64,000 nucleotides of DNA from Prorocentrum cordatum (lineage: Eukaryota; Sar; Dinophyceae; Prorocentrales; Prorocentraceae): positions 264,833-328,832 of the forward strand of contig CAUYUJ010015501.1 of assembly GCA_963575745.1 (NCBI GenBank). Reading direction: 5' to 3'. The notes beneath the pieces were generated by a model that saw nothing but the letters and a program-made list of their open reading frames with translations, made no database searches and was not told the DNA's origin. Below are positions 19,857 through 31,502 of the stretch, in pieces. Position 1 is the first letter of the stretch. Each line of letters opens with the position of its first letter. Position numbers and translations under genes: made by a program.

Positions 19857-20014
19857 GTACGTACCCATACCGCCACCCTCGCCCCGTTTTCGCCTTTGGG
19901 GGACTTCTTGGAGGCCCTCGTCGTCACCGCTGGATGCGCCTCGAAATTCTGGTCAGAACGCACCCCGGGAGAGGTCCGGGGAGTAGCGGTATCCGTACCT
20001 TTTGGCTTTCCCAG
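19857..20014 (+). mobile_element. Introner-like TIR element, copy 4, with splice-site ends
   Basis: 158 bp. It begins GTACGTACCCATACCGCCACCC and ends CTTTTGGCTTTCCCAG. The arms are inverted: AAGGTACG..ATACCGCCA on the left and, on the other strand, AAGGTACGGATACCGCTACT on the right. It shares its core with 3864-4005. Excision as an intron would join two open segments in frame. Confidence 0.6.
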
Positions 20015-20106
20015 AGGTTACATGTGCAGGTCATGCTTTGCGCAGCGCCTGTACGTCATTATCGGAGGCGCTTGCGGCGAGCCACCGCCGCCCCCTGCCC
20101 TGTTGA
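20015..20106 (+). CDS. Candidate second exon, ends at TGA
   Basis: If 19857-20014 is an intron, the split codon G/AG gives Glu and the frame continues for 30 codons to a TGA at 20104. The peptide is short and unremarkable (EVTCAGHALRSACTSLSEAL). The reading depends wholly on the proposed splice. Confidence 0.2.
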
Positions 20107-20439
20107 CACGCCGGTTGAGGCCAGATAGTTCAGGAGGAGCGGCATGAGGTGTTCGCGCTTGCGTGACAGGGCTTAGCGCGGCATCTAACAGAAGCGAGCT
20201 TGCATTCCACAGCCACGTTCCTCCACCTGTTGCCGCAACGACTCGGGGAACACGGAAGCGGGGATCCGCAGGAATGCCTTCAAAGCGAGGCGCCTCTGAC
20301 CGAGAACCCGATCTTCGATGTTGAAGACATGCAGGAAGTGCTTTCAAAAAAGAGTTCCTGGAGGTACCTTCTGGGCTCGGACTGGGACACGCCTGGTGCG
20401 CCCGGCGCGCGCGGGCAGATCCTCGGAAAGGGTCCCTCC

Positions 20440-20720
20440 GGGCGCGGTGGGGCCCGGCTCTCGCGCGCCAGGGGTCGACTTTGGGAGGCTGTCTCGAGCG
20501 AGAGTCCCGGCCTGGGGCAGCCGGGGGTTGACTTTGGGAGGATGTCTCGAGCGAGAGCCCTGGACTGGGACACGCCCGAAGCGCCCCGGCGCGCCCTGGG
20601 TTTTCTGAGGACGTCCCACGCGAGGACGCCGGTTTGGAGTGCGTCGCAGCTCTCTGAGGAGGCTCGGGGGACCGGGTTTCTGAAGATGTCCCACGCGAAG
20701 GCGCCGGTTTGGAGTTCATC
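20440..20720. repeat. Degenerate repeat related to the 46-48 kb satellite
   Basis: GGAGG(C/A)TGTCTCGAGCGAGAG occurs twice (near 20487 and 20547). GACGTCCCACGCGAGGACGCCGGTTTGGAG and GATGTCCCACGCGAAGGCGCCGGTTTGGAG follow. The pattern GATGTCTC.GGCG..GCTGGTTT of the 152-bp satellite at 46.4-48.0 kb is recognisably the same. A 225-codon frame (20200-20877) covers it with internal peptide repeats; no domain is seen. Confidence 0.6.
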
Positions 20721-20849
20721 GCCGGATTTCCTGGATTTCTCGGATGTCCCAGATTTCCTTGAAACGGAACTGGGGGGGCGGTTGGCGGGCCCATTCTTTC
20801 GGATGCCAGGGGTCAGGATGACGAGAGTTCTCTCAAGACAATTGCCTCA

Positions 20850-22458
20850 GATTAGACAAGGCCGCTCCACGAGTTGATACACAAGAAGATCCTTGTGGCC
20901 CTCCCCCTGCACAGGCCTGCTCTGCTGCGGAGCACTGTCTCTTAGACGAGGCCCCTCCCCAAGCTGATAAAAAAACGGTTCCTTCGTGCAGTACGTGCCC
21001 CTTCCCCCAGCACAGCACCGGCTATTAGACAATGTCCCTCCCCAATCTGATTACAAGATCTCTTTGGTGCTCGACGCGCCGCTGCTCCTACACAGGCTCC
21101 CTCCGCTGCACAGCATTCTCTGTTAGGCGAGCCCCTCCCAAAGCTGATCTAATTATCTCGCTTGGTATTAGACGTGTTCCTCCATCTCCACACCACTCTG
21201 TATTAGGTAAGGGCCCCCCCAAGCTGAATTAAAACGGCTCTTTGGTGCTAGACGCGCCCCTCACACTGTGCAGGCCTTCTCTGTTGCGCAGCACCCTCTA
21301 TTCGACAAGGCCCCTCCAAAAGCTGGTCAAACACAACTCCCTTGTGCTAGGCGTGCCCCTCCTTCTGCACCGGCCCCTTCTGTTCCCCTCCTCGTGCACG
21401 GAATCATATATCAGATGAGGCCCAACTCAGAATCAATCAAAACAATCACGTGGTGCTAGACGTGCCCATTCCCTTCACAGGCCCCCACTGCTCGACGCAC
21501 CCTCCTGCCACGCAAGCCCCCTCTGTTTCACTAGGCAATCACGTCCCCATGCTGATTCAATGAGCCCCTTGAAACTAGACGTGCCCCTCTTCCTGCACAG
21601 CCCCCTCTATTAGACAAGGTCCTTCCCAAGCTGATCAAAACTCTGCTGGGCAAGCCGTTCGCAAAGCTGAGTCTGAAAGAAAGCCTTTGGATACTAGACA
21701 TCCGCCTCCTCCTGCACAGCAGCACAGCACCCTCTATTAGACCATGCCCCTCGCCAAGCTGATCTTAACACAACTCCTAGGTGCTAGACGTGCCCCTCCC
21801 CCATCACGGGCCCCCTCTGTTGCATAGCACCTTCTACAAGACAGGGCCCCACACGCCACTCCTCCTGCACAGCACCCTCTATTGGACAAGGGCCCTCCCC
21901 ACGCCGATTACAAAAATAGCTCCTTGGTGCTCGACGCGCCCCTCCTCCCACAGGCCCCCTCTGAAGCACAACACCCTCTTCTAGGTAGGCCCCTCCCCAA
22001 GGTGATGTTTAAAAAGTGTTTGAATTGTGGACGTGCCTGTCCTCCCGAGCTAATGAATAAAGCACACTGTGCCAGAGGTGCCCCTCCTCATGCGCAGGAT
22101 CCTTGTGTTGTGCAGCACCCTCTATTAGAAAATGCCCATCGCCAAGCTGATCAAAAGCAAGTCTTCAGTGCTAGACGTGCCTCTCCTTCTACACTGGCCC
22201 CCCTCTTCTGCACAACACCTCCCTCTGCTAGGCACTCCCCTCCCCAAGCCGATTCACAAATCCCTGTGGGCACTAGCCGTGCCGCTCGCCGCGCCCTGCA
22301 CGGCATCCTCTCTTGGACGAGGCCCTTCCACCCCCCCCGATCAAACAGCAGCTCCTCGGTGCTGCGCGCGACCCTGGCTACGCAGGCCCCCGCCGCTGCA
22401 CAGCACCCTCTGCCGGGCGAGACCCCCCCCAAGCTTCTGCAAAAATCTCCTTTGATAC
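20850..22458. repeat. ~93-bp tandem satellite, left part
   Basis: Units contain TGCTAGACGTGCCCCTCC, CTGCACAGGCCCCCTCTG, CTGCACAGCACCCTC and TATTAGACAAGGCCCCTCCCC. Within a unit, the TAGACGTGCCCCTCC and TAGACAAGGCCCCTCC halves are themselves alike, suggesting an older duplication. All frames across it are repeat products. Confidence 0.95.
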
Positions 22459-22635
22459 TCCAGATTTCGTAATAAAGGGAGGGGGGTCTCATTTCGGGGG
22501 GGATCTCTTCCAGGCTATCTTGGAGGGCCGGGGGGGTCTGGGGACGATGTTTTGGAGGGTTCTCCCGCGGGGGAGGTCTGAAGTGGCTTGTCTTGGAGGG
22601 TCCAGACCCCCTCCCTTTTATTACGAAATCTGGGG
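22459..22635. mobile_element. 177-bp MITE inserted in the satellite
   Basis: TIRs of about 30 bp: CCAGATTTCGTAATAAAGGG at 22460 and its inverted counterpart CCCTTTTATTACGAAATCTGG ending at 22633. The flanks are TAC (22456-22458) and TAC (22636-22638), a 3-bp target duplication of TAC. The satellite continues on both sides. A 3-bp duplication would fit a PIF/Harbinger-like or related mover; no transposase is present. Confidence 0.85.
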
Positions 22636-23985
22636 TACCAGGTGTGCTCCTCCTCCTGCACAGGCCCCCACTGCTGCACAGCGTCCCCTATGAGACAGGG
22701 CCTCTCCCCACGCGGATTCAGACAGGCACGCGTTGGTGCTAGACGTGCCCCTCCTCCTACGCAGGCCCCCCGCAGCTGCCTTGCACCCTTTGCTAGGCGA
22801 GCCCCTCCCCAAGGTTTTGCCAAAAGCTTCTCGATACTAGACGCGCCTTTCCTTCTGCACAGGCCTCCTCTGCTGCACAGCACCCTCTATTAGACAAAAC
22901 CCCTCTCCCCAACAATTATGAAGTGCTCGACGTGCCCTGGCCTTGCACGGCACACTATTAGAAAAGCCCGTCTCCAAGCAAATTAAGCAAGTCTCTGTGG
23001 TGCTAGACGCGTCCCTCCTCATACGCAGGCCCTTCTGCCGCACAGCACCCTCTGCTAGGCAAGCTCATCCCCAATCCGATTCAAGAAGCTCCCTTGATAC
23101 CAAACGTGCCCTTCCTGCACTGGCCTCCTCTGTTGCACCATACCCTCTATGAGACAAGGCCCCTCCCCACTCTGATCACAACAACCACTTGGTGCTAGAC
23201 GCGCCCCAGGCCTCCTCTATTGCACAGCACCCTCTATTAGACAATGACCCTCCCCAAGATGATTCAAAGACAACGCCTTGATGCTAGACGCGCCCATACT
23301 CCTACGCAGGCCCCCGCTGTTGCACGGCAACCCGTGCCAGGCGAGCCCCTCCCCAGATTTGTGCAAGAAGCTCGTTTACTTCCAGACGTGGCCCTCCTTC
23401 TGCACAGGCCATCTCTGTTGCACAGTACCCTCTACTAGACAAGGACCCTCCCCAAGCTGGTTCAAAAGCTCCTCAGTGCTAGACGTACCCCTCCCCCTTG
23501 ACAGGCCCCCTCTGCCGCACAGCAACTTCTGGCAGGCAAGGTCACTCCCCAAGCTGCTTAGTCAAGATCATGTGTGCTAGACGTGCCCTTCCTCCTGCAC
23601 CATTACATGTTGTTAGACAAGACCCGTCCCCAAGCTGACGTAGTCAAAAGCCTTTGTGTACTAGACGTGCCCCTCCTCCTGCACAGGGCCCTGCGCGGCA
23701 CCCGCTGCTGGGCGAGCCCCATCCCCACTTTGATGTAAGTACATTTGTTTGATGCTGGACGTGCCCCTCATCATGCACAGCACCCTCGATTAGACATGGC
23801 CTCTCCCAAAGCTGTTTTTTTGTTTGTTTTAGAATTATTGGTTCTAAACGTCCCCCCCCCTCCCTGCGCAGGCCTCTCCCTGAGTTGCGCAACACCTCCT
23901 ATTCGACAAGGCCCCACCCCAAGCTGATTAAAACAAACTCGTTCCTGTTAGACGCCCCCCTCCTTCTACACTTGCCACCTTTATT
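22636..23985. repeat. ~93-bp tandem satellite, right part
   Basis: It continues the array. TAGACG-type unit marks fall near 23285, 23383, 23480, 23577, 23660, 23755, 23845 and 23948, i.e. spacings of about 83-103 bp. Confidence 0.95.
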
Positions 23986-24089
23986 GCCCTTAAAGAGGAG
24001 GGGTGTCGAGGATCGAAAAGCAAGAGCGAACGGAAAGAAACAGCACGGATGCGCAGGTGCCTTGACGAGCCCGTGATTCAGCAATTGCA

Positions 24090-24291
24090 TGAGTCAGAAT
24101 GGTTATGATGATGTTGTTGTTGGTGATTATGATGGCGATGTTGATGTTGATGTTGTTGGTGATGGTGGTGATGACGATGAAAACGATGATTACGATGATG
24201 AGAGTGATGATGTTGTTGATGTTGGTGATGATGATGGTGATGGTGATGGTGGTGATGATGGTGTAACGATGATGATCACGATGATGATGAC

Positions 24292-24322
<31 letters not shown>

Positions 24323-24660
24323 GTGATGGTGATGATGATGATGCTGCTGATGGTAATGGTGATGGCGGTGATGATGATGCTGATATTGGTGATGGTGATG
24401 ATGATGATGATGATGATGATGATGACAACGACGCCGACGACGCCGATGGTGATGGTGATGGTGATCAGGATGGGGATGAGGATGTGGATAAAGATGGTGA
24501 TGGTGATGGTGACGGCATTGATGATGAAGAAGCTAATACAGATGGTGGTGATGGTGGTGATGGTGGATGGTGATAACCGTGACGATGACCATGCTGATGC
24601 TGAAGATGACGATAGTAACGCTACGAGTGAAGAATAACAGGAATACTAGTAAGAATCATA

Positions 24661-24694
<34 letters not shown>

Positions 24695-24701
24695 CGATGA
24701 C

Positions 24702-24732
<31 letters not shown>

Positions 24733-24895
24733 CTGATGATGATGATGATGATGATGGCGATGCTGATGATGATGATGAGCATGATGATGGTGGTGATGAT
24801 GGTTATGATGGTGATGATGGTGATGATGGTGGTGATGATGGTTATGATGGTGATGATGGTGATGATGGTGATGATGGTGGTGATGATGTTGCTGC

Positions 24896-24955
<60 letters not shown>

Positions 24956-24960
24956 CGAAG
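24090..24960. repeat. (GAT)n triplet tract
   Basis: About 870 bp dominated by GAT/GGT triplets with a short gap near 24590-24655. Frames read poly-Asp or poly-Met. Confidence 0.95.
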
Positions 24961-25319
24961 GTAGCCGTTCCTGATCTGGCGAGCGTTGCCTTCTTTTCTG
25001 TTCGGGAGCTCCGCTGCTTCTGATTTCGTCTGCGCAGGTGCCGCGGCGTTCTGGCGTCCTGTCTCTCGGGGCCCCCGTCACCAGGCCAGGGGCCTCCCGA
25101 GCCTCACGCGGTTGTGTTCCCCACGCGAGAGGTGCGGGCGGTCGCCCGCCCGCCCGGGGCTTGCTGTGCAGCCCCGCGCTGCTGGCCTCGTCGTGCTGTG
25201 CTGAGGCAGCCGTCGACAGCAAGAAAGGGAAGAGGCGGGAGGGAGGAGGAGGTGGAGGAAGACGAGGCTGATGAGGAAGAGGGGGGAAGGGGAGAGGAGG
25301 AGAAGGAGAACGAAGAGGA
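24961..25319. other. No supported gene
   Basis: GC-rich, then GA-rich. Frames on both strands without recognisable domains. Confidence 0.4.
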
Positions 25320-25860
25320 GGACTCTTGGGGCTATCTTGGGGTCCTCTTGGGGGTCCTCTCGGGGTCCACTTGGGACCGGCTCTGAACTCCACTGGGGCT
25401 CCGCGGGGGGTGTCCTGTGGCTAGCTAGGGGTGTCTTGGGGCCTTCTTGGGGCGATCTTGGGCCCTGCCCCCCCCCCCCCCCCTCTCGGAAGCAGAAAAA
25501 GTTATCTTGGAGGCCTCCTGGAGCGCTCTTAGGGAGCGGGGCCTCCTGGGGGTTCTTTGGGCCATCTGGGACCCCTCTCGGGCTCATCGTGGGGCTCCTT
25601 GGAGACATCTTGAGGCCTCAGACGCCCATGGGAGGCGAAAAGACGAGAATGCAATCACATTGATGTTCTTCAGGTTCAGGGATGGCATTGGCCTCTTGGA
25701 GGCCTCATCGGGGGTATCCGAGAGCACTTGGAGTCGTTTTGGGGCCTCTCGGAGTTGTGCCAGAGGCTATTCTTAACACTGTCCGCTGTTTCGAGCCATC
25801 TTGGACTCCATCTTTGGGCGTCGGGGGGTATCTTGAAGTCATCTTGTGCCCCCAAAGGGC
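25320..25860. repeat. TTGGGG/CCTC short-period repeat
   Basis: Repeated CTTGGGG(T/C)CCTC, TCTTGGGGC and GGCATC words. They resemble the reverse complement of the CCAAGACGGCCCC words in the 43-45 kb array and the right arm at 45230-45440. Confidence 0.7.
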
Positions 25861-28415
25861 GTCTGACACCACGCGGGGGGGAAGTCGCCCAGACCCAGGG
25901 AAGGAGCTAGGGGGAGAGGTCGAGACACCTCTCTCAGACGCAAACTGCGCGGCTTACTCCCACCCGCCTTCCCAACCAATAAGTGCTACCCGAGTCTCAG
26001 CATACGCAGCAGCCGTCTTTGGATGGACAGCTACTGGGGAACAGAACAGACCTCGGATGCGCGACGGTGGAGCGAGGTGCGCCACGCGTGCTTGGCGCGC
26101 CACGCGCACGCGCATCAGGTGCGCCAGGTGCGCCACGTGCTCCACGTTCGCAAAGTGTGCGGCATGCTTCAGCCTCGCCAGGTGCGCCACGTTCGGGGCA
26201 CGCGCAGAGTGTGCCAGGTGCGCCCGCGCACGTGACAGCACACGTCTGGAAACATGCAAGCCCCCACCATGTTTGTCGTCGAACCAATGCACAATCGTGT
26301 CGGGGTGGCCATCACGGTGTCTGGTGTGCCCACACAGGGGAGGCAATGTGCCATCACCACCGCCGCCCCTGTCAAAAACCAATGGGCAGTGATCGCGGGA
26401 TACCCGCGCATGATCCAGATTTAGCCACGATGTGGATTGTGTAACTATTGTGAAATGTTTTTGGGCAGGGATGGTTGGCCTTCAGCAGGCAATATGCGGG
26501 CACCCCCGCCGTCACTTTCAAAACACCATACAGAGTGTTCGCGGAGCCCACGAACATAACCCAAGATTTTGTCCCAGATGTTTTGTGCGTTATTTTTGGA
26601 AAGGGGTGGTGGGGGTGTGTTGGCATGGGGCCTGGATGGTCGCCTGTCGAGTGGGGAATAAGGAGCAGTGATCAAGCTACCCCCCCCGAATGACAGCCGT
26701 CTCGCTCATTCCCGCCCGCCCTCCCACCACAGAAGTAGCACTCGAGCCTCAGCATGGGCAGGACCCGCCATTGACTACATCAGGAACCAATGTAGACGCT
26801 GGCCAGGCGCGTTACGCCCGCGCGGTGCGCCGCGAGCGCCAGGGCACTCCCATCATCTTTGTCAAATAGCAACTCAAAGTGATCGCGCGGTACCCGCGCA
26901 TGATCGCCACTGGAAAGTGTATCTAGTTTTGTTTTTGAAAGGGATGGTGGGCCTGCGCGCAGCAAGCAATATGCCGGCACCCCCTTTTTTTTGCATCCTT
27001 GTCTCACGACCATGCAACGTGATCGTTAGGTGCCCGCACATGGTCCAGCCAGATGTTGCCGCAAAGTGCAAATTGCATGTTTTTACAATGGATGATGGAG
27101 GAGATGTCATGGTTCCAGGTTCGCCCCCAGAGAGGGGAAGAAGGGGGTTTAAGCTTGAGGAGGGAGAGGAAATCATTGTTTTACCGCCTGCGGCCAGAGG
27201 CTGGTGGGATTTGTATGTCAGCGCGTACAGTGGAAACCCATGCCAAGAAAGACCCTGCTTGCCTCCAGGGTGCCTAGGTTTCTTTGGTTTCTGTGGTTCT
27301 ACGATGGAAAGCGTGACGTTCCCACATGGACGTGCTGGGGTCTCAGGGTTGAGTTTCTTATGGAAGGTATCTTGTGGTCGAGCTCCTACTCTATGAGGTG
27401 CAAGCCACCAGGTACCAACCACATGGCGCCGGCCATCTTCAGCGCGCCAACGTCCGACGGTGGCAACCATGGCCGCTCGCTCACAGCACAAGTAGGACCC
27501 CTAGCGGAAGCACTGTTCGGGGAATGGCAGTTGGTACGATCACCCGTGCTTCGCGGCTTGTTGGCCCCGCAAGGGTGCTGGAAGATTTTTCGGTTTCGGT
27601 GGTCACAGGGCTGATCACTTGTGCCGTCAGCGATCTAAGTACAGAAGTTCGCCGTTGGGTGCACGCTCTGTAGTTGCACATCGCGGTGTACAAATCTGCA
27701 TGTGATGGCGAGTCGCAGTCAGTTCATACGACAGCGTTGTGTTCCAGACTAGCTGGAGCGAAGTGTAGCGGCTCTTTGCCCTCCCCCGCCTAACTTGCCG
27801 CGTTTTGAACACTAGCGACCGCATGCTGTTTTCGCTCAGCGAAGTATCAGAACAAGTTCTGGCACAAGTTTGCAACGTGTTGGACGTTTGCTGTGTAGTT
27901 CCACCGTCTTTAACTCTTCCTCAGTAGCAGAGGGTGACGTCGGTCGTTTTGTCTTCGTGTTCAGGCCAGTCTGAAGAGGTGACGCGGACGCCCACAGATT
28001 GCGCAGCCGAGCCTACAAGAGAAAGCGCTGTCGGGCATCGCAGCTTTGAGGCCGTCACCAGTCATGCTGTGGAGCCCTTGCTACCTACACCTCCCAGGGT
28101 CCCCTAGCACCCCTCTGGACTCGCAAACAGCCTCCTTCGCCCCGCTCCCCCTCCCCTTCCTCCCCCGCACTCCCCCCCCCTCCCCCCGAGGGGGGAGCCT
28201 TTTCTTTGGCCACAAGGGCCCCGCGAGGGCCACGGTTGGCTGGCTGGCTGGAGAAGCCGCGCCTAGACGGCGCATCGTCAAAAATACCACACGATAGTAC
28301 CAAGACCACGGGAACATTAAGAAAGCAACATCGCAAATGCAAGCGCGATTGAACGCAAACATTGCACGTTGGTCAACGCTGGGCGGCGGATGCCAATACA
28401 TTTGCGAATCAACAT
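25861..28415. other. No supported gene; several dispersed repeats
   Basis: 26080-26235 has degenerate GTGCGCCA words. GTGATCGCG..ACCCGCGCATGATC occurs near 26391 and 26881, and a weaker version near 27020. Each is followed by a GGGATGGT..GCCT..GCA..CAATATGC.GGCACCCCC block, so this is a roughly 130-bp dispersed repeat. 27400-28050 is ordinary sequence without recognisable frames. Confidence 0.45.
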
Positions 28416-28470
28416 GCACGAAGAGAGAGAGAGAGAGGGAGAGAAAAAAAGAAAGAGAGAGAGAGAGAGA
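28416..28470. repeat. (GA)n run
   Basis: GAGA dinucleotides with an A-rich interruption. On the minus strand it lies downstream of the LINE relic and might be its 3' tail, but this is not shown. Confidence 0.8.
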
Positions 28471-28624
28471 ACGAGAGGCAACAGCGACGAGGGGAGGAGG
28501 GCACTTAACTAAATTAGCCTGCAATACTGCACCACTGCGGCCTCCCATTGGGAGGGCATACTTCTCAGAAGAACGTGTAAACGATCCGGACCGTCCCCCA
28601 CCATGTTCAGAGCGTGAGCGTACA

Positions 28625-29994
28625 TTAAAGCTTAGGTCGTCCTCGTCTACGCCGAAAATTCCACCATCTGTGTAAGACCTCGCGCGCTTGCCCTTCTTGG
28701 AAGACCATCTGTCTAGGCAACGTTCTAGGCAGATTCCGGGCAAGCTTCCCATAATAGTTGAGTTGTTTCTGCAACAAAGTTGTCGATAGACGCCCAACGT
28801 TGTTTCGATCTTTTACTTCAGTGTTGCTTACCCTCGAAATGTAGGCAGGCGGAATGGTATAGATTTCCGCAGGCACCGAGCGTGAAAACCGTCGAGTGTT
28901 TTACGATCAGCGGCGAGAAGCAGACATGATTCAAGCACACCATTACAGCACATTCGAAAAAAATACACGTTTCAAGTATCAAGGTTTTACGTTGTCGAGA
29001 TACGTTGGCGTGCTTCCAAACAGTGCTGAATTGTTGGAAAGACCCTCTCGCTTCACCGATACGTCTTGTCAGCTCTGTCTTGGGGTTCCCGTCAATACTC
29101 AGATACCCGCCCAAACATACAGCATTGTCTTGGCGCTGAATCGGTTCATCTCCCGGCCCAAATACTGTAGCAGCGTTCCCAATACTTAACAGTATTATTT
29201 TGCTGGCGCTGAGCTCCAAGCCGAATGCTCTGCCAATGTCTGCAATGATGTCTAGATGCGTCTGAAGAGTATCCGGGTCTTCCGATGCCAGGAGCGTGTC
29301 GCCAGCGTACAGTATGTCATTCGTAATGAGATGAGGTGTTTTGGGTGTCGACAGGCCGTTGCTAATCATTCTCTCATCCACAGTTCGTAAAAGAACAGGC
29401 GTGACGATGACAAACAAATAAGACGATAAGGGACATTCTTGAGAGATCCCTGCGTTCTGCGACATCTGCGAAGATGTTGCGTCTGCCCCTCATACGACGA
29501 ACTTGCGGGCGGTATAGATACCACTGATCATCTCAATCATGTCTGAATGTATTCCAAAATGCCTCAAAGCGTGCAGACTTGATACGATCAAATGTTTTGG
29601 CCCAATCCAGGAGCAATAGCATAAGCTGCCCAGCCCTATCCTCTAGAGTCGCATCGATGAGCCGGCGTGCCACGAACAATGCATCAGCAGACCCACGACT
29701 TGGTTTACAAACCATATTGAGATTGTCGGTGTCGGTCCTCCACTCCTCCTGATTTGAGCCTGTGCAAAATAATGCTGGCGAGTACCTTCGAACCAACGGC
29801 CAGCAGCGATATTGGTCTATAGTTGCTTGGTTGCGACGCGTCGCCCTTTTTGAATATTGTGACTGTAGATGCTTCTCTTCACTCTTCTGGCACTTCCCTC
29901 TGCTGCCAACACCCATCGCAAAGTTCCCCGAGTATTTCCAAAGCTGCATTGTTCCGCCACAGAACTTGCCAGAGATCCGGCGGCACATCGTCAT
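28625..29994 (-). pseudogene. LINE reverse transcriptase relic
   Basis: The RT motifs are recognisable in order. GSADALFVARRLID and LLLLDWAKTFDRI (motif A, FDR in place of YSKAFD-type) are in 29533-29994. GISQECPLSSYLF (motif B) and LYAGDTLLAS (motif C, YAGD instead of YADD, so one catalytic Asp is gone) are in 28818-29465, followed by GLELSASKI. Between the two frames there is a one-base shift near 29540 and an in-frame TGA at 29490-29492. A C-terminal tail, QKQLNYYGKLAR ... RRRRGRPKL, lies at 28625-28876 in another frame. The element cannot make active RT. Confidence 0.85.
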
Positions 29995-30065
29995 TCCCAG
30001 TTGTTCTTTGAACCGTCAGTGGTTTGACTGCTCTGCGAACTTCTTCGAGTGTGATATGCCCCCAG

Positions 30066-30595
30066 CTAAATGTTCAGGGAAGCCGTATTGCGCTGGACTT
30101 CAGGAAGGATTTCGGGCCCATCGTACAGTTGCCATTGCACGTCCTCCAAGCAATCTGCCATGGTCTCTGCCTTCTGATCGGCATCTACTAAGTCACCATG
30201 TTTGTCTCGCAGCCGCCCATGGCGAGGTGCTGGCTTTTCCTGAGGGAACGGATCGCGTTCCAGACTCCATTTTAAATCGCATCGTCGAGCCATTTCTTCT
30301 TATCAGCGCGTGCAGAAATTTGCACTTGCTTGTTCAAAGACTTCATCACAGCTTGGCTTCCAATGGATCTTGTCCGATTTCGTCTTTCAATGAGAGACAA
30401 CGTCCGCGAATATATCCAAGGACGGTGCGGAGTAGCGACGACGGGTAAGTTCTCCATGAAGGATTCAAGCATACATTCTGCAATGGTGATTGCCTTCTGT
30501 GTTGTAAAGAATAGGTTGGTTGCTTGTTCCCCACTTTGTTGATGAAGCCCTCGATGTAGTCTGCGGCTATACGGTTGCGTCGCAATGCGTTCCAA
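30066..30595 (-). pseudogene. LINE linker between endonuclease and RT
   Basis: Two overlapping frames read SLIERRNRTRSIG ... SARADKKKWLDDAI and then KAETMADCLEDVQWQL. The last piece is typical of the segment before RT in LINEs (new strand-host peptides, EAMAEHLQ-type). Frame changes separate them. Confidence 0.65.
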
Positions 30596-30639
30596 TTTCG
30601 TCGTGGCTGACGTAAAGCGCGGACGGTAAGGGACATGTC

Positions 30640-31470
30640 AATGTTCAAATCCACAACACATACGAAATGGTGTGATTGAAGAGCTCTGTGCCGGTCTGTC
30701 TGGATATCTCGTACGTTAGAAAGCCATCGCGAGTCAACAATTACATGGCCCAGTTGTTCAAAATCTCTTGCCCGGATTGCCCCCATGAAGTCCAACCCGA
30801 TGTCGTAGTAGGACATGTTTGTTTCCGCTGGTACATCGAAAAAACAGATTCGCCATGCGCATTGGTGGCAATGCAAAGTTGCATCAGATTATGTTTGATT
30901 GTGGGTCCCATTTGCTCCTCGAGTTTCGATACACATGTGCACCCAAAATTTCAGTTTCCCCCGCAAATGTTCGCAACAATTTGACGTTGAAGTCGCCCGG
31001 CAATAAAGTTGGCCCATGAGATTTGCAGCACACGAAACATTGCTCCAAGTCTGAGTAGAAGTCGCGGCAGACGTCGTAGCCGTGCGTGTTCGTCCATGCG
31101 TACGTTGTCAATAAGTAAGAACACCTGTTACCCGTACCCGCAAATTCGCCATGCGATTGTTGTATTGCAAGTATATGTTGTTTGATCGCCGTTCCCAGGG
31201 TGCCACGATAAAGCCCACCCCGCATATTCTCTTCCAGCACCTTCTGATCCAGATAGAATAACCAAATTGCCTTCGAATTCGTATACTTCCGAACCACCGC
31301 AGTGTGTCTATTGAAGACAAAGAACTGCAATGTCCAAGTCGCGCATGTGCTTGATGAGCTCGAAAAGTTTGTGCGGACTGCTGTTGGTGATGCCTTCGAC
31401 ACTCCAGGAGGCGATCCTGCCACATTGCATGGGGCAGCATGGGTATGTTACCCATTCGCCCACTCGAGCT
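30640..31470 (-). pseudogene. LINE endonuclease (EEP) relic
   Basis: Pieces in different frames follow the order of an exonuclease-endonuclease-phosphatase domain: RIASWSVEGITNSSPHKLFE (start of the domain), GVGFIVAP, LLPGDFNVKL (the GDFN metal/phosphate-binding loop), then FEQLGHVIVDSRWLSN, and LQSHHFVCVV in place of the usual SDH, so the catalytic Asp is lost. In active elements this domain nicks target DNA. This copy has at least three frame changes and several stops. Confidence 0.7.
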
Positions 31471-31502
31471 CTTCCTGGGAAGCCGATGCGCCGCCATGAC
31501 CC

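Noticed and set aside
20850-23985. Tandem short frames with RRAPP-like peptides
   Set aside because: Satellite with a ~93-bp period; frames rotate and no unit is conserved as protein.
24089-24974. Poly-Asp and poly-Met frames
   Set aside because: Produced by the GAT triplet tract.
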